Positions 35,066-45,219 of a stretch of 64,000 bases of DNA are shown in pieces. Within the stretch, counting starts at the first letter, position 1. Each line of letters starts with the position of its first letter. A program made the translations under genes and the position numbers. Source of the stretch: Hymenochaete sp. R1 (Eukaryota; Basidiomycota; Agaricomycetes; Hymenochaetales; Hymenochaetaceae); the NCBI GenBank assembly GCA_019400425.1, contig JAFREE010000014.1, positions 186,001 to 250,000 on the forward strand, given 5' to 3'. A model generated the notes under the pieces. The model made no database searches, had not been told where the DNA came from, and worked only from the letters and a program-made list of their open reading frames with translations.

Positions 35066-36612
35066 CAAAAAGGTTCGATCGCGCCTTTTGACGAAACTTT
35101 CCGAGCCTTGTGGATAGGTCAAAGACACGTTCGCGTATGTTTCAGAAGTCAACAAACGCGATCGCGATGTCTAACTGCAACTACCAGGCCGCGACTCAGG
35201 CATCTAATAAGACGGGTCTAAGATTCAAATTCTATCAGTCCATTATTATGAACCTCTTTCATCTTGAATAAGCCACGCTAGAACCATGACGATGGAACTT
35301 ACAAGTCGGTGATTGATCACCACAGCTTTGAGAGGTATGGAACATCGGTTTGAATGGAAAGAGGTTCATGCACTGTCCTACTCATAATTACTTTCAAGTT
35401 CAGCCCTTGCTCAAATTTAACGAGATATTCCCAAGCTTGGTGATGGCTCGTGCGGCTTTGCTCGTCTATTCCACTGGTACCATCGCGAATACTCCGATCT
35501 AACCGCCTCAGACCCTCCTGACCCCGAGATAAAATTATGTCTCTGCTGCGGCGCTCGGCGCTCACATACCTTCCCTATTGGATTTTTGCCAACGAGAGCG
35601 AGTGTCCCCCCTCCCCCCCTCTCTCAGAAATATTATGGCAATGGCGTCATCACAGTGCTATTTTCAAGTAGGTCGAAATAATACTCTTATTTCCAACGTT
35701 GCTCGAGAAGGTCGTGAAGAAACACACACCTCGGATTCTCACGTTTGTCCGAGCTGTAAAGAATGAACATGTGAGCATATTCAGTCAATGTTTAATTGGA
35801 CAGATACAAAAACCGTGTCTGACTGACTTCGAGCTGAGCGGCTTAACGTTGAGTTTGGTGGAAGCAGGCGGAGTAGCCGTAGCATGAAATCGTGGATAAC
35901 TATTGCTCTTTTCTATCCCCGCGTATTCTATTACTACTTTGGTACTTTCTTCTGCAAGATCCATTGACTTTTTTTTCACGCCTGGTTGTTTCATGTATTT
36001 TAGTCCTTCAATGACCAATATCAGGCTTTGGAGACGTTCGCCATTGCACTATGCTTCAAGTTCCGATTTTACTACACGAATTTTATTCTATTGAAATGTC
36101 TCCCTGCTTTTTTTATAGCGCTGACTCGGACTGCAACTTTCTTTCGAGCGTCTTCTTTTCCAGGATTGCGAGAAACGATTTGCCTATTTGGATTTCAAAA
36201 ACTATACAGCTACAGGTGAATCGCGTGACCTCAACAATCCGGGCCGACACACTGCCGACAGCTTTGAAAGACATACCTTCCTCACTCCGAGTCACTGACT
36301 GTGCCAATCGAATGCTCGGCCCAAGAAGATGCTCGCTATAATTCTGTCAGCGCGGGTGCGGGCATACTGTACGAGGAAGCTCTCGGTCCCCAACGGCGTG
36401 GCCAATGAACCTTGGCTGAAGGGTCGTCCCGGAATGGTCAAATGCTCTATCGCCATCGCTAACCTCGAGGTTCAGCAATCGCATATGCGCAATTCGTGCA
36501 TTCGCAGTCGGGCCCTGTTTGAGAACATAACAAGCCACGCATTGCAAAGAACGGTACGCAGCCCATTTATAAGGAGTTCGTATCCATCTGAACGAGTTGT
36601 TCCACGACGACC
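35066..36612. other. Decayed duplicated sequence with third OsmC/X remnant
   Basis: About 1.5 kb without an intact gene. 36021-36065, read on minus, matches the last OsmC exon (LKH-A-NVSKA then TGA). 35700-35850, read on minus, matches the end of hypothetical gene X with an intron-like insertion ending CTTTACAG. They keep the OsmC/X tail-to-tail order. 36070-36612 has no counterpart I can identify; 35100-35560 is featureless. Confidence 0.55.
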
Positions 36613-36930
36613 TTAGGCTTGGGAGAGTCTTTCAGAATCGGAGAAGGAGAGAAAATGGCCTATTTTGTGATCCAGTTGCGAGGTCCCATTCGTAGTGCAC
36701 GCGTATATACGTGTAGGCTCCCAAGCGTATTCCACTAAGGACATCCAGCATGCTCGCATCGCTCGGTCGTGGTCGTTTCTGTCGTTGAGGAAGCTCGTAC
36801 TTCCTCCCTGAGCTTCTGATATTGAATCGAATCGCTCGAATTTGGCTGATAAAGCCACATCAAGTCGGCTTATACCGTAATTTTCACTCTCATGGTCGGC
36901 AGGAGACACAATCGGAAAGATTTCTGCCAT
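36613..36930 (-). CDS. Small conserved protein of the repeat unit, unknown (copy B)
   Basis: 105 codons, MAEIFPIVSPADHE..., aligned to the arm A copy at 30409-30747 through DHKIG, with extra residues (SENYG; NDRNDH) that keep frame. After DHKIG the copies diverge and this one stops early (SERLSQA). The shared frame with in-frame indels argues for past selection on the protein. Confidence 0.45.
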   Translation of the reverse strand: MAEIFPIVSPADHESENYGISRLDVALSAKFERFDSISEAQGGSTSFLNDRNDHDRAMRACWMSLVEYAWEPTRIYACTTNGTSQLDHKIGHFLSFSDSERLSQA

Positions 36931-37715
36931 ATATAGGGGCTTGCAATGCCTACTGGATATTCAATGACGTTGGGGTAGGAAAAAAGGGTTGCTTGTATGC
37001 TATAAAACGAGCAAATGGTACGTGAGTTTGTGTATATCCATTCGTACCAACGTACTCATCATCGTTCAGTGAACTCATCTTGCTCTATACGACCTATCAG
37101 AAGATACCCTTCGTCGAAGTCCGTCGATTGCCATAGGTTTTGGTCCATGTTGGCATAGACTATGTCGCAGAGCGCATACGGCTTCTCTGCCTTGCATGTA
37201 TGCGACGGGGGAGAACGTTCATTACGACCAGGCTATGTTGGTTGGAGGTGGACTCACAGTACGTGACTTGAGATTTATTGTTTTTACTTGGTTGTTCATG
37301 TTTCAATAGGTGTATTAGCAGCGATGCATTTCAGAGATGGAGCATCTTGTCTCACATGTACGGTGCACACACATGATCTTGTGTAACATTGGATAAGCTC
37401 GCAACGAATAGCATATAAGAGGACCATAAAATTGAACATAATGCTACGCATTCGGCAACCGAGCGAGACAATCACCGTACGTCGACTCTTTTTAGTATAC
37501 AACGTGGGGAAGAAGTAACAAACTTTTATTTATTTTCTACAGGCAGTCACGTTTAACAGAATTTATATATCACATACAACATGCTTTCAACCATAATCCG
37601 CCAACTGGAACACCGATAGACGATACTGCAGATAGCGATAACGCCAGGCCTGAAAGAAAGGGTATCAGGACAAAGACATGCATACCAAATAATCATATAT
37701 CGACGTACGCATTCC

Positions 37716-38555
37716 TTAGGAAGTCAAGGAAAACTGAATCAATGCCTGGGCGGCATCCACGGTGCGAAGGTTCCTCATTTCGAGCAATGCCTGAACGGCG
37801 ACCCACTCGCGTAGCTGGAGTAGCATATGAGAAGCTTCGTACTCCCTTTCGAGTAGGCTAGACTAGAGGGATTGGAGAGCATGGGTTAGTAGATGGAACA
37901 TTGAAGAAGGTGCGCCATTACTTACGGTGGATTGGAAATCCGCCTCGAATTCGCTCCCGTACGACTCATCGTCGGTGTCATAGAAGGATCCCTGGTCATC
38001 CTCCGACGTATAGCTGGCGGTGTCCCAGGTGTCTTCCGTACTGTGTGGAGATGCCGGTGCATCTCCTGTACCATTGGATGGATGTTCAGGGAATTCCTGA
38101 ACTGGCCCTTCGCCATCGTCAGAGTCCTCATTGTAGTCGGACTCGTCGTCCCAGCTTTGAATGTCCGAATATGCCATAGAATTTGTCGATGTGATCGGCC
38201 AAATATAGGACAACATCATTGGAGAGGCCTGAGGGGAGGACGGTGGGGTTGGTGAGAAAGACTGGCCCGGAACGCTGGGCAGGGAGGACTGGCTCGGTGA
38301 CTCGGACCAATCCGAGCAGTCGCAGGTAAACGAGTAGCAGTCCGAGCAGCACGAGTTATCTGTGTGGTGTTCGGCCAAATCTTGTTGCTCTGGCTCTTGG
38401 TCCGTCGCTTCGTCAGATAAGACCACGCCATTAATATTGGCTTCCAAGTCTATCGGCTCATTGGGTGTTGTGTCCAGCACGATGTCTGGATTATAGGGCA
38501 TGATACCCTCAGCGTCGGGAGGACCGATGTTGTCACGCACGACAAGAATGTACAT
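37716..38555 (-). CDS. Acidic Cys-cluster protein, unknown family (copy B)
   Basis: Exons 38555-37926 and 37862-37716 (intron 37863-37925), 258 residues. Nearly identical to copy A (28786-29619): it has two extra residues (IN in EANINGVV), NEP for TAP in the N-terminal part, and NGTGDAP for NIRGDAP. The Cys cluster, acidic tracts and C-terminal helix are unchanged. The intact frame, the intron and the codon-sized indel say both copies are probably functional or were until recently; gene conversion between arms could also keep them alike. Confidence 0.7.
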
Positions 38556-38767
38556 GTGATGATCGTGGTTGAGGTACTACTTGACGAAGGGGGGGTACTT
38601 GTTCAAGGGTTATGCTTGTGGCTCGGGTTGACCGTCCTTTTATCCCAATTGCCTCGTGTTGTGACTAGCGACGCCCATTGTTCCCTATTTTCAGGCAGTA
38701 TGGGGTGGAGAATACAAGCAAATATCATCGAATAGAGTAAGCCCGCCCCCAAGCTTCATTGTGCTAA

Positions 38768-38785
38768 TGCTTCTTCCTTTGTGCG
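38768..38785 (-). promoter_or_regulatory. Conserved upstream element, copy B
   Basis: TGCTTCTTCCTTTGTGCG on plus, 213 bases before the ATG of copy B; identical to the element of copies A and 3. Confidence 0.55.
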
Positions 38786-39063
38786 TCGTCAAGCGGACTG
38801 GATCGATGACGCTCCTATTACTAGTCGACGTAAGCATGTGGCCTTCCGATTTTTACGGCCTCTTGCTATTTTGTTCCGAATAGACGATTGCATCGTTTGC
38901 GTTTGCCAAGCACGAAAAGGGTAAGTGACCAACAAACGCGGTCGCGATTTCAGAGCACCGCCTTGACTTTCTATCGGAAGGGCCTAAGTTAATGATTCCA
39001 AGAATCACGCTAATGCTGATGATTCATTTTACTTCAAGGCTGAATTTTTGTAGAGGATGGTGA

Positions 39064-39255
39064 GTGATCATGGCAATTTTAGGGGGTATGAAGTGTGGAC
39101 GTCAGGGACGCTGCCCTCATGGGACATCTGGCTACGTATGTGAACTCGGTATAATCCGATTCGTTGGAGAAAAGCGGAGGGAGGCTCACGCCGGTGTACC
39201 ACTCACGATCGATACATCACAGCCCTTTCATTGCTCAGGTTCGACTAGACAATAA
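39064..39255 (+). CDS. Short conserved frame, unknown product (arm B)
   Basis: 63 codons, MIMAILGGMKCG..., counterpart of 28094-28300 on the other arm. Ends at SGSTRQ, exactly where homology between the arms ends, so the stop is supplied by non-homologous flank. Function unknown; may not be coding. Confidence 0.28.
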   Translation: MIMAILGGMKCGRQGRCPHGTSGYVCELGIIRFVGEKRREAHAGVPLTIDTSQPFHCSGSTRQ

Positions 39256-39289
39256 CTCGAAAAAATTTGTGACTTATTAATATCAGGTT

Positions 39290-39800
39290 CGTCTTCAAGA
39301 CTTCAATGCATCAGCTCTCGACCTTCTTAAGCTACTTCTCAAGTCAAAAGTCGTTGACGAAGTTGCATTCACCGTCTAACGCGTGCGCACGAGCTTTTCC
39401 ACCACGCCCGCGTACCATTGGATTTCCGGATCTTGGCATATCCCACTCAACAGTGAAACGGAAGAAGCAGAGGCGACGTAGCTTGTGCATGCACAACTCC
39501 AGCAATGGTGCCATCACAGAGTCAGCCTAGACTCGGGCTCGACTGTATCTCCGTCGTCGGTTGAAATGTTCGTAAAGGGTGTTACACTTAGGCCGGGACT
39601 TTGATGTTATTTAATCACGACTTTCGTGCCTGCCAACTGCATACTTTCACATATTCCTCGAACATGCCCAGTATCGGTTTGTTGATGGGTGGCTTGGTTC
39701 GCTATGTGAAAGAAGCACATACAGCAAACGTAGCTTGGAAGAAGACTGCGTTCTGTGCGATTCTTAGTCTTTTGGATAGCAAGCATGCGTCCCGATAGAA
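39290..39800 (+). pseudogene. Decayed copy of hypothetical gene X
   Basis: Aligns with 32593-32071 (minus): NASALDLLKL, then a stop where the other copy has GAA, then FSTT-AY-WIS-W-IP. It has about 85 extra bases before the AAACGTAGCTTGGAAG block. It is again tail to tail with an OsmC copy, here also a pseudogene. Confidence 0.6.
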
Positions 39801-39901
39801 TTTCGTAAATGCAGATTGCTTTCACAATACACAATACATTGGCTTCTTCTCGGATTGAGCCGTTCCAATGCAAGTCTTTAAACCTATTCGCAAGTAAAAT
39901 T

Positions 39902-40450
39902 AGGCTTTGGAAACGGTCACTACTGCATCATGCTTCAAGATTCGGCTGTACGAGCAAAACTGGATTATGAACAGGATTTCAGCTTACTGTATCCAAAGAA
40001 TATCAAATAAACCATTCACTCACTTCGTGTGCTTACTGGATCAGCTGGTCATCCCGTACACCCTCGACCTTGAGACCCACATTCACAGCAAGCACCTCTG
40101 ATCCTTCAGGCGTACCGATGTGTACTTCCGTTTGGTTCTTGGCTTTAGCTGCTGCATCGCGTTTACCTGTCTTGCTGACTACAGTTTGATGCGCACCGGG
40201 GAAACGAGCTGCAAACCGTAAGAGAAATAAAGCACATTAAATTAGAAAGCCTATCTTCCTATTTCCTTAGCGAGTGGCTTACAGGCGTATCCTACTCCAA
40301 AGAGTTACTTGGGGTTGTGTCCTTCTGTACCACCCAAATTGATCCAAAGCTTTCGGCATGGCGAGTTTGAGATCGAGTGGAGCCGCGGTGTCCATTTGCA
40401 CTACTCGTAGAGTATGATGAAGAAGTAGCGCTATAAGTTACTTATTCGCA
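39902..40450 (-). pseudogene. Decayed OsmC/Ohr gene
   Basis: Minus-strand copy of 31242-31964 with the same exon order: VKMDTAAPLDLKLA region, G-T-EGHNP, LAVNVGLKVEGV, DDQLIQ, FCSYSRILKHDAVVTVSKA. Two nonsense codons are visible: TAA at 40305-40307 (for the Gln of NPEQLF) and TAA at 40033-40035 (after LIQ). The first catalytic Cys is lost (ARFPGAH for ASCFLGAL). It is therefore not a working peroxidase. Confidence 0.85.
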
Positions 40451-42176
40451 TACTGATAAAGGCAATGAGACTTTACCATAGTATCGTATCCACGACGTGG
40501 ATGAGTGTAGAGCATTGGACAATCTAGATGTGAATCCCTGAAGATGCGACGATACGTAAACGTGAAGTGCCACGCAAGAATTGTGTGGGCAGTACTAGCG
40601 AGCCTTGCATCGCTATCTTACTGTCTGAGCAAGCGTGCTCTCCATCGCCTTTGAATTGAGACTGGATGGTGATGGATACTGATGGCGAGAGCAGCTCAGA
40701 GACTCTGAGAGAGCTTTCAAACTCGACTCAATGTGCATCACTATCATCGACACGATCGACGCATTAGTTCAGGTCATTTTCTTCGCTCGACTCGAATCGT
40801 TTCTCAAGACAAGCAACCCTTTCTTTTCTCCGGAATTCTCTCTCTTAAACATTCCAGGAGAAATATATAGCGCACTGAGCTCATGGATGTGCTTTTGTTT
40901 TAGGTATGTTGTTGAAGGAAGTTCGGCTTTGGAGAAGGGATCGATTCGACATTCTGAAGCTTGATCAAATTTTCTCCTTCGCCTTCGTAAATACGCGCGG
41001 CTGAACGTGAATGATACTGGTATTCTCAAATCAGTAGTAGCTGGACTCTCATTGCTTCATTCTCTGCAGAAATAGGTGAGTACTTCACCAAGAATTGTAA
41101 CATTGATCGGATTAATTGATGACCTTTGGCTCTGAAGCAAATTTTTGGGAATACAAGAGGGGTGAAAAGGATACGCAACTTGCACAATTTCTCGTACCGC
41201 ACGCACATGTTAGAGCCCAAGCGTAACCCACCACGGTCTGCCATACCTTGGTCGTCCAGGGGTGTTACACTCGGTCGGCTTTGACTCCACCGAATGTGGA
41301 TTTTGAAAATCTGATAAGCGATCAACCCACTCGATGCCAACCAATCGTACCACGGTCAGACAATGTCTCCCGTAGATATTACGCTCTCATTGCCTCAAGG
41401 ATGGACATGCGGTATGAGTATTACCAGGGCGATCAATTCTATTGTGAATGTCCAAGGATGTCTGTACGATATAAAGGAGGTAATGTGAATGGTATGTGAT
41501 TCTTGGTATACGTTTTCTTCCACAAGGCGCTCATCGCTGTTCAGCGTAAATTACTTATTTTGCCTTTCTCATCGGAGCAGAGTCCTGATCAAGGGCATGA
41601 ATAATGGTAGAAGCCGATGAACATCTGTAGGGTGTGTATTTCTGGACGATGCAATTTTGCAGCGTCCGGAGAGCCGCACTCGGTTAGGTTGTGTGCCGAA
41701 ATGGGCAACTTGGAAATGTACGTAGCCCCAAAATTTATGCGATGTCGGCGAGATGCTGTTGCTGTGGTTTGTGTCTTAGATGTTAGATGTCGCACATTCT
41801 CTTATTGTCGCCTTTGCGGTGCGGTTTCACCTCTCTTGCTGGGACACTGACTAAGCTTGTGGCGCGTATTCTATAAAAGGTGAAGTGACAAACTTAATGG
41901 GGCCTCGCTCAGTCACCGCAAAAGAGGACAATCGTGCGTCAAATTCTCTTAAAAAATACAATGTGATGATGGAATGACAAACAAGTTTTCTATATACATA
42001 ACTGTCTTCTCCAAAATTCATATCCTATCCAGCATACATCCCAACCAAGCACGACAATATACAATAGCGAACGCAGGGGTAATGTCAAGCCTTCTAAGAA
42101 CGGGCATTAGGATGGAGGAAAGGGAAGCAAGAAACGATTTATCAACGTACGTTTCCTCATGTGCTTTCCGCCTCGT
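40451..42176. other. No supportable gene; diverged block T at 40720-40975
   Basis: 40460-40975 aligns, reversed, with 30890-31320 upstream of the intact OsmC gene, including remnants of its promoter and first exon. 40976-42176 has only short open frames without family resemblance. Confidence 0.45.
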
Positions 42177-42851
42177 CTAACCTCGATATCTGAATCGACG
42201 CTTGCGCAGCTTCGAAGCTGCGTGCCTCGAGTCGAAGTAATCGTTCTAGAGCGAGTGGGAAGCGTGAGTCAAGAGGCAGACAATGGACAAAAGTACGTCG
42301 ACACTTACAATGGACTTGGCCAATTCCTCGAATTCCTCTTCGAACGACCGAACGTCGGTGTGATGGACGGATCCCTGATCAGCCTCTGACATGTTACTGG
42401 CGATGTTTGAGGCATCTCTCTTATTTTGTGGGGATGCCGGTGCATCACCTGTGGTGTCGAACGGTTGTTCAGGGAGTTGTTCCTGAACGTGATGTGGCCC
42501 GTGAGCACTTTCGAGTGGAATCCAAGGCTCGCCGAGCGAGAGCGGAGAAATGGGCCTGGTCGTTGAGGTCGCTGCACTCGCAGACGTCGAGCATCGCAGT
42601 GGTGTCACCCGCTTTACACGAGACAATTTCAACGGGGTGGTTGGAGGAGCGGCCTTGGGGGTTGGCAGACCGGCATAGTCTACGCGGTGAGCAGGCGACT
42701 CGTACACGAATGGCTCCTCGCGCGTGCCCATCCGAAGGTCAAAGGCCTCGGGGTCGTCGGACTGGGACCTCAGCAGTTCACAGACGACGTCCGTAAGGTG
42801 GTAAACGTAATCGTCGCCTTTAGCGTCGGGGAGCTTGGTAGAGCGATTCAT
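42177..42851 (-). CDS. Acidic Cys-cluster protein family, divergent copy 3
   Basis: Exon 1 42851-42309 starts MNRSTKLPDAKG (the other copies have PPDAEG near the start). It contains PLSLGEPWIPLESAHGPH, PEQPFDTTGDAPASP and SEADQGSVHHTDV, matching QEFPEQ, GDAPASP and SEDDQGSFYDTD of copies A and B. It lacks the Cys cluster and is less acidic. The intron 42246-42308 is at the same place. Exon 2 read in phase gives NDYFDSRHAASKLRKRRF and a stop at 42177; in a different phase it gives LLRLEARSFEAAQASIQIS, which matches the C-terminal helix of copies A and B. So the exon 2 frame appears shifted, and the copy may be degenerating. The start could be upstream, since the frame is open to 43139. Confidence 0.5.
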
Positions 42852-43015
42852 GATGATGAGACTCAAGTGGTGGCCGTTCTGAACAAGAGCGTTTCGTTCA
42901 AGCCTGCTGCGTTTTATACGATACGTGGCAAGGTAGCCGATGTTTCTTTGTGCGGAATACAGAAGGGATCGATGGACGAAAATGGAAACAGATTGTTGAA
43001 AATTTCTTGCTATGT

Positions 43016-43033
43016 TGCTTCTTCCTTTGTGCG
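43016..43033 (-). promoter_or_regulatory. Conserved upstream element, copy 3
   Basis: TGCTTCTTCCTTTGTGCG on plus, about 165 bases before the inferred ATG at 42851; identical to copies A and B although the surrounding sequence is well diverged. Confidence 0.5.
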
Positions 43034-43206
43034 ATGAAAAGAGGGGTGAGGCTGACGTGTATAATGAGAGTCCGATACGTAACCGATGTGTGGCTCCAGA
43101 GGAGCCTAAGGTAATGTTCTTATTCATCATTGTGATCATGAAGGTTTACTGACAATCAAGCAAAATTTTCGTTGCAGCAGCAAAGGCTGATAGAAGATGG
43201 TGGTCG

Positions 43207-43449
43207 GTGTTTGGAAAAGGCCGGGAGGGATGGTTCCCGGCTGCCAGAGATCAAGACTGGATCTTGGATGACGAAGGGCCATGTTTGACGGACTTTCATG
43301 GTCTGTTATACGGAACGGGACTGACTTATCAGTGGATACGGTCAGAGCTCAAATGGATGTTGATGTATTTGAACAAGCTCGATAAGTTAGCGACTGAGTT
43401 CAAATGGGCTGCGAGCATACGAGGGGTACGTTTAAACAAACACGGATAA
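43207..43449 (+). CDS. Hypothetical fragment
   Basis: 81-codon frame with an aromatic-rich, protein-like sequence (REGWFPAARDQDWILDD, LTYQWIRSELKWMLMYLNK) followed by a possible donor (GTACGT at 43430). It may be one exon of an unrecognised or decayed gene between the two divergent family copies. No function can be given. Confidence 0.25.
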   Translation: MFGKGREGWFPAARDQDWILDDEGPCLTDFHGLLYGTGLTYQWIRSELKWMLMYLNKLDKLATEFKWAASIRGVRLNKHG

Positions 43450-43667
43450 TTATTTGCTTACTATACATCGAAATTTCTTTAGTGATATATGGTGTACAAA
43501 TGACAATTTCTACATGTGAGTAAATGAAGCATACAACCAAATTATTATTCTATGCAACGTCCTTTACACTGATGACAGTGATATAGTTATCCAGTATCAA
43601 GCCTATCGGGAAAGGGTATTAGAAAGGAACACGCGTAGCAAGAAAGTATATACCAACGTACGTTCAT

Positions 43668-44340
43668 TCATCTGTACTCTGTTCCTGTCTGTTGAATGAG
43701 GGCTAAAGTAGCTACTAGTTTCCTTCGTGTCCGCGCGACCTGTTCTTTCTAAAAGGATCAAAAAACGATCAATGTTGATCGCGAGATAGGAAAGACATTC
43801 TGAAAAGTATGTTTTTACTTACATGGAATTCCAAAAATTCGTACAATCTGCCTTCGCCCTTCAGTATTCTCAGAAAAACCATCAACTCAATGATGTCGGT
43901 GTATCGAGTGTCCTTAACGCTGTGTAGAGGCGCCGGTACATCCGACTCCGTTGAATGGTTTTCCTGGGATATCTCCTTGGGCTGAGCGTTGCTGTTTGTG
44001 ATTCTCTTTGCGTGGGACTCTTGGTTCATCGAGCGAGAGTTGAGTGAAGATCGTGACTGCCACCGATGTTGAACTAGAAGGTGAACTCGGTGGCGACATC
44101 CGTCCATCTCGAGATGATGTCATTGAGGGGTCGCGAGGAGAGAAGGAGGGAGTGGTGCGAAAATCGTCGTCGTCGTTGGAATGAGTATTCCACTCGTAGA
44201 CGTGTGGTTCTGCCTCGTCATACGGTTGAAGGTCGACGGCGTCAAAGTCTTCTTGCTGAGGCTATGATGAGCCATAGACGCCGAGAGGTTGAAATGGCGA
44301 GATGTCAACACTGACGGTTTGGTCGACGGAGAGAGACATG
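43668..44340 (-). pseudogene. Acidic-protein family, broken copy 4
   Basis: Minus strand. Pieces of the family occur in different frames: EAEPHVYEWNTHS (matching EEPFVYESPAH of copy 3), then SLDEPRVP, then STESDVPAPLHSVKDT and GRLYEFLEFH (matching TTGDAPASPQNKRD and EFEELAKSI). A GTAAGT donor follows at the family intron position, and exon 2 (ends 43668) contains VATLALIQQ. At least two frameshifts separate the blocks. It is the most decayed of the four. Confidence 0.6.
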
Positions 44341-44516
44341 ATGGGAGGACAGTTAGGGTAGTTGAGCATGAGATTGGACTTGCTTTTAAAGCATGGCGCC
44401 TCACAGGGACCTCTTCAATGTCCCCAACGCTCCGATAGCCGATGCTTGATTGTCCAGAATACAGAATTCAAGGGGGGCTTGGACAGAAAATGAGTCAAGC
44501 TCGCGAACGTCGTCGT

Positions 44517-44529
44517 TTTCCTTTGTGCG
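44517..44529 (-). promoter_or_regulatory. Conserved upstream element core, copy 4
   Basis: TTTCCTTTGTGCG on plus, about 180 bases before the pseudogene start; the 13-base core (12 of 13 matching) of the element seen upstream of the other three copies. Confidence 0.4.
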
Positions 44530-44540
44530 ACGGAAAGGGG

Positions 44541-45219
44541 CAAGGTTCGCACACTTGATCGGACTCCGATAAGTAGTTGGTGTGGGGATTCTCGGTCCCT
44601 GCTGTCTTTTTCATTATTTATTAGAAGGTCACCTTTTCTACCGAACCTCTCACTGGAAGAAAAGGCAAAGGAACATTCACGCATGGCATTCATGGGTCTC
44701 AGCGCTTCAGGGATCACACCACGGCTCGGCGATCGGCCACAAAGATCTAAGGTCATGATTTTAAGGATCGTTTCTCACGTTTCATCTTATACCATGGTGA
44801 CATATCGATCTGTTGTTAATAGGACGTTACAGACAGTGCGACTTACTAGAAGATAGTGATTCATTATGCGTAGCTGAAGCTGAAGGCATGAACTCTTGAC
44901 TTATGGCTGTCCTTTTTCAATGTTTTATTCGTTTTGTCAATGTGCTGGATTTTCTTTTGCACGCAGATGGTTTTTCGTTATATCCTTCTCCATTTCTCCA
45001 AGGTATCGAGCTCAGCAAGAAGTTAGGATTGCCAATTTGATGCGTGAATGGTTAAGAGCGCGCGACTTGAGTGCGAATAATGTCGCGTGTGTCACAAGCA
45101 CGTGCCGTAATGCGTCACGTTCAATGCACGAGCAACTAGGGGCCCTAAGGGGGTTCGTGCGTCCTCTCTCTTACACCTTCCTTCATCTTCACCTACTTGT
45201 AAATTCCTGCCCTCGCATC
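44541..45219. other. Intergenic region upstream of MND1
   Basis: About 680 bases with short frames only (for example 44896-45240, no family resemblance). It should contain the MND1 promoter; no TATA box is evident. Confidence 0.35.

Larger units (their letters stand above)
36625..39253 (-). repeat. Inverted repeat arm B (~2.6 kb)
   Basis: Reverse-orientation copy of 28113-30715. Its outer end (39253) abuts the decayed X/OsmC block, while arm A's inner end abuts block T and the intact OsmC gene. Differences from arm A include single-base indels outside the genes and codon-sized indels inside them. Confidence 0.85.

Noticed and set aside
28113..39253. Arms as terminal inverted repeats of one large DNA transposon
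   Set aside because: The region between them contains normal cellular genes (OsmC, OYE), no transposase, and no target duplication was found at the outer ends.
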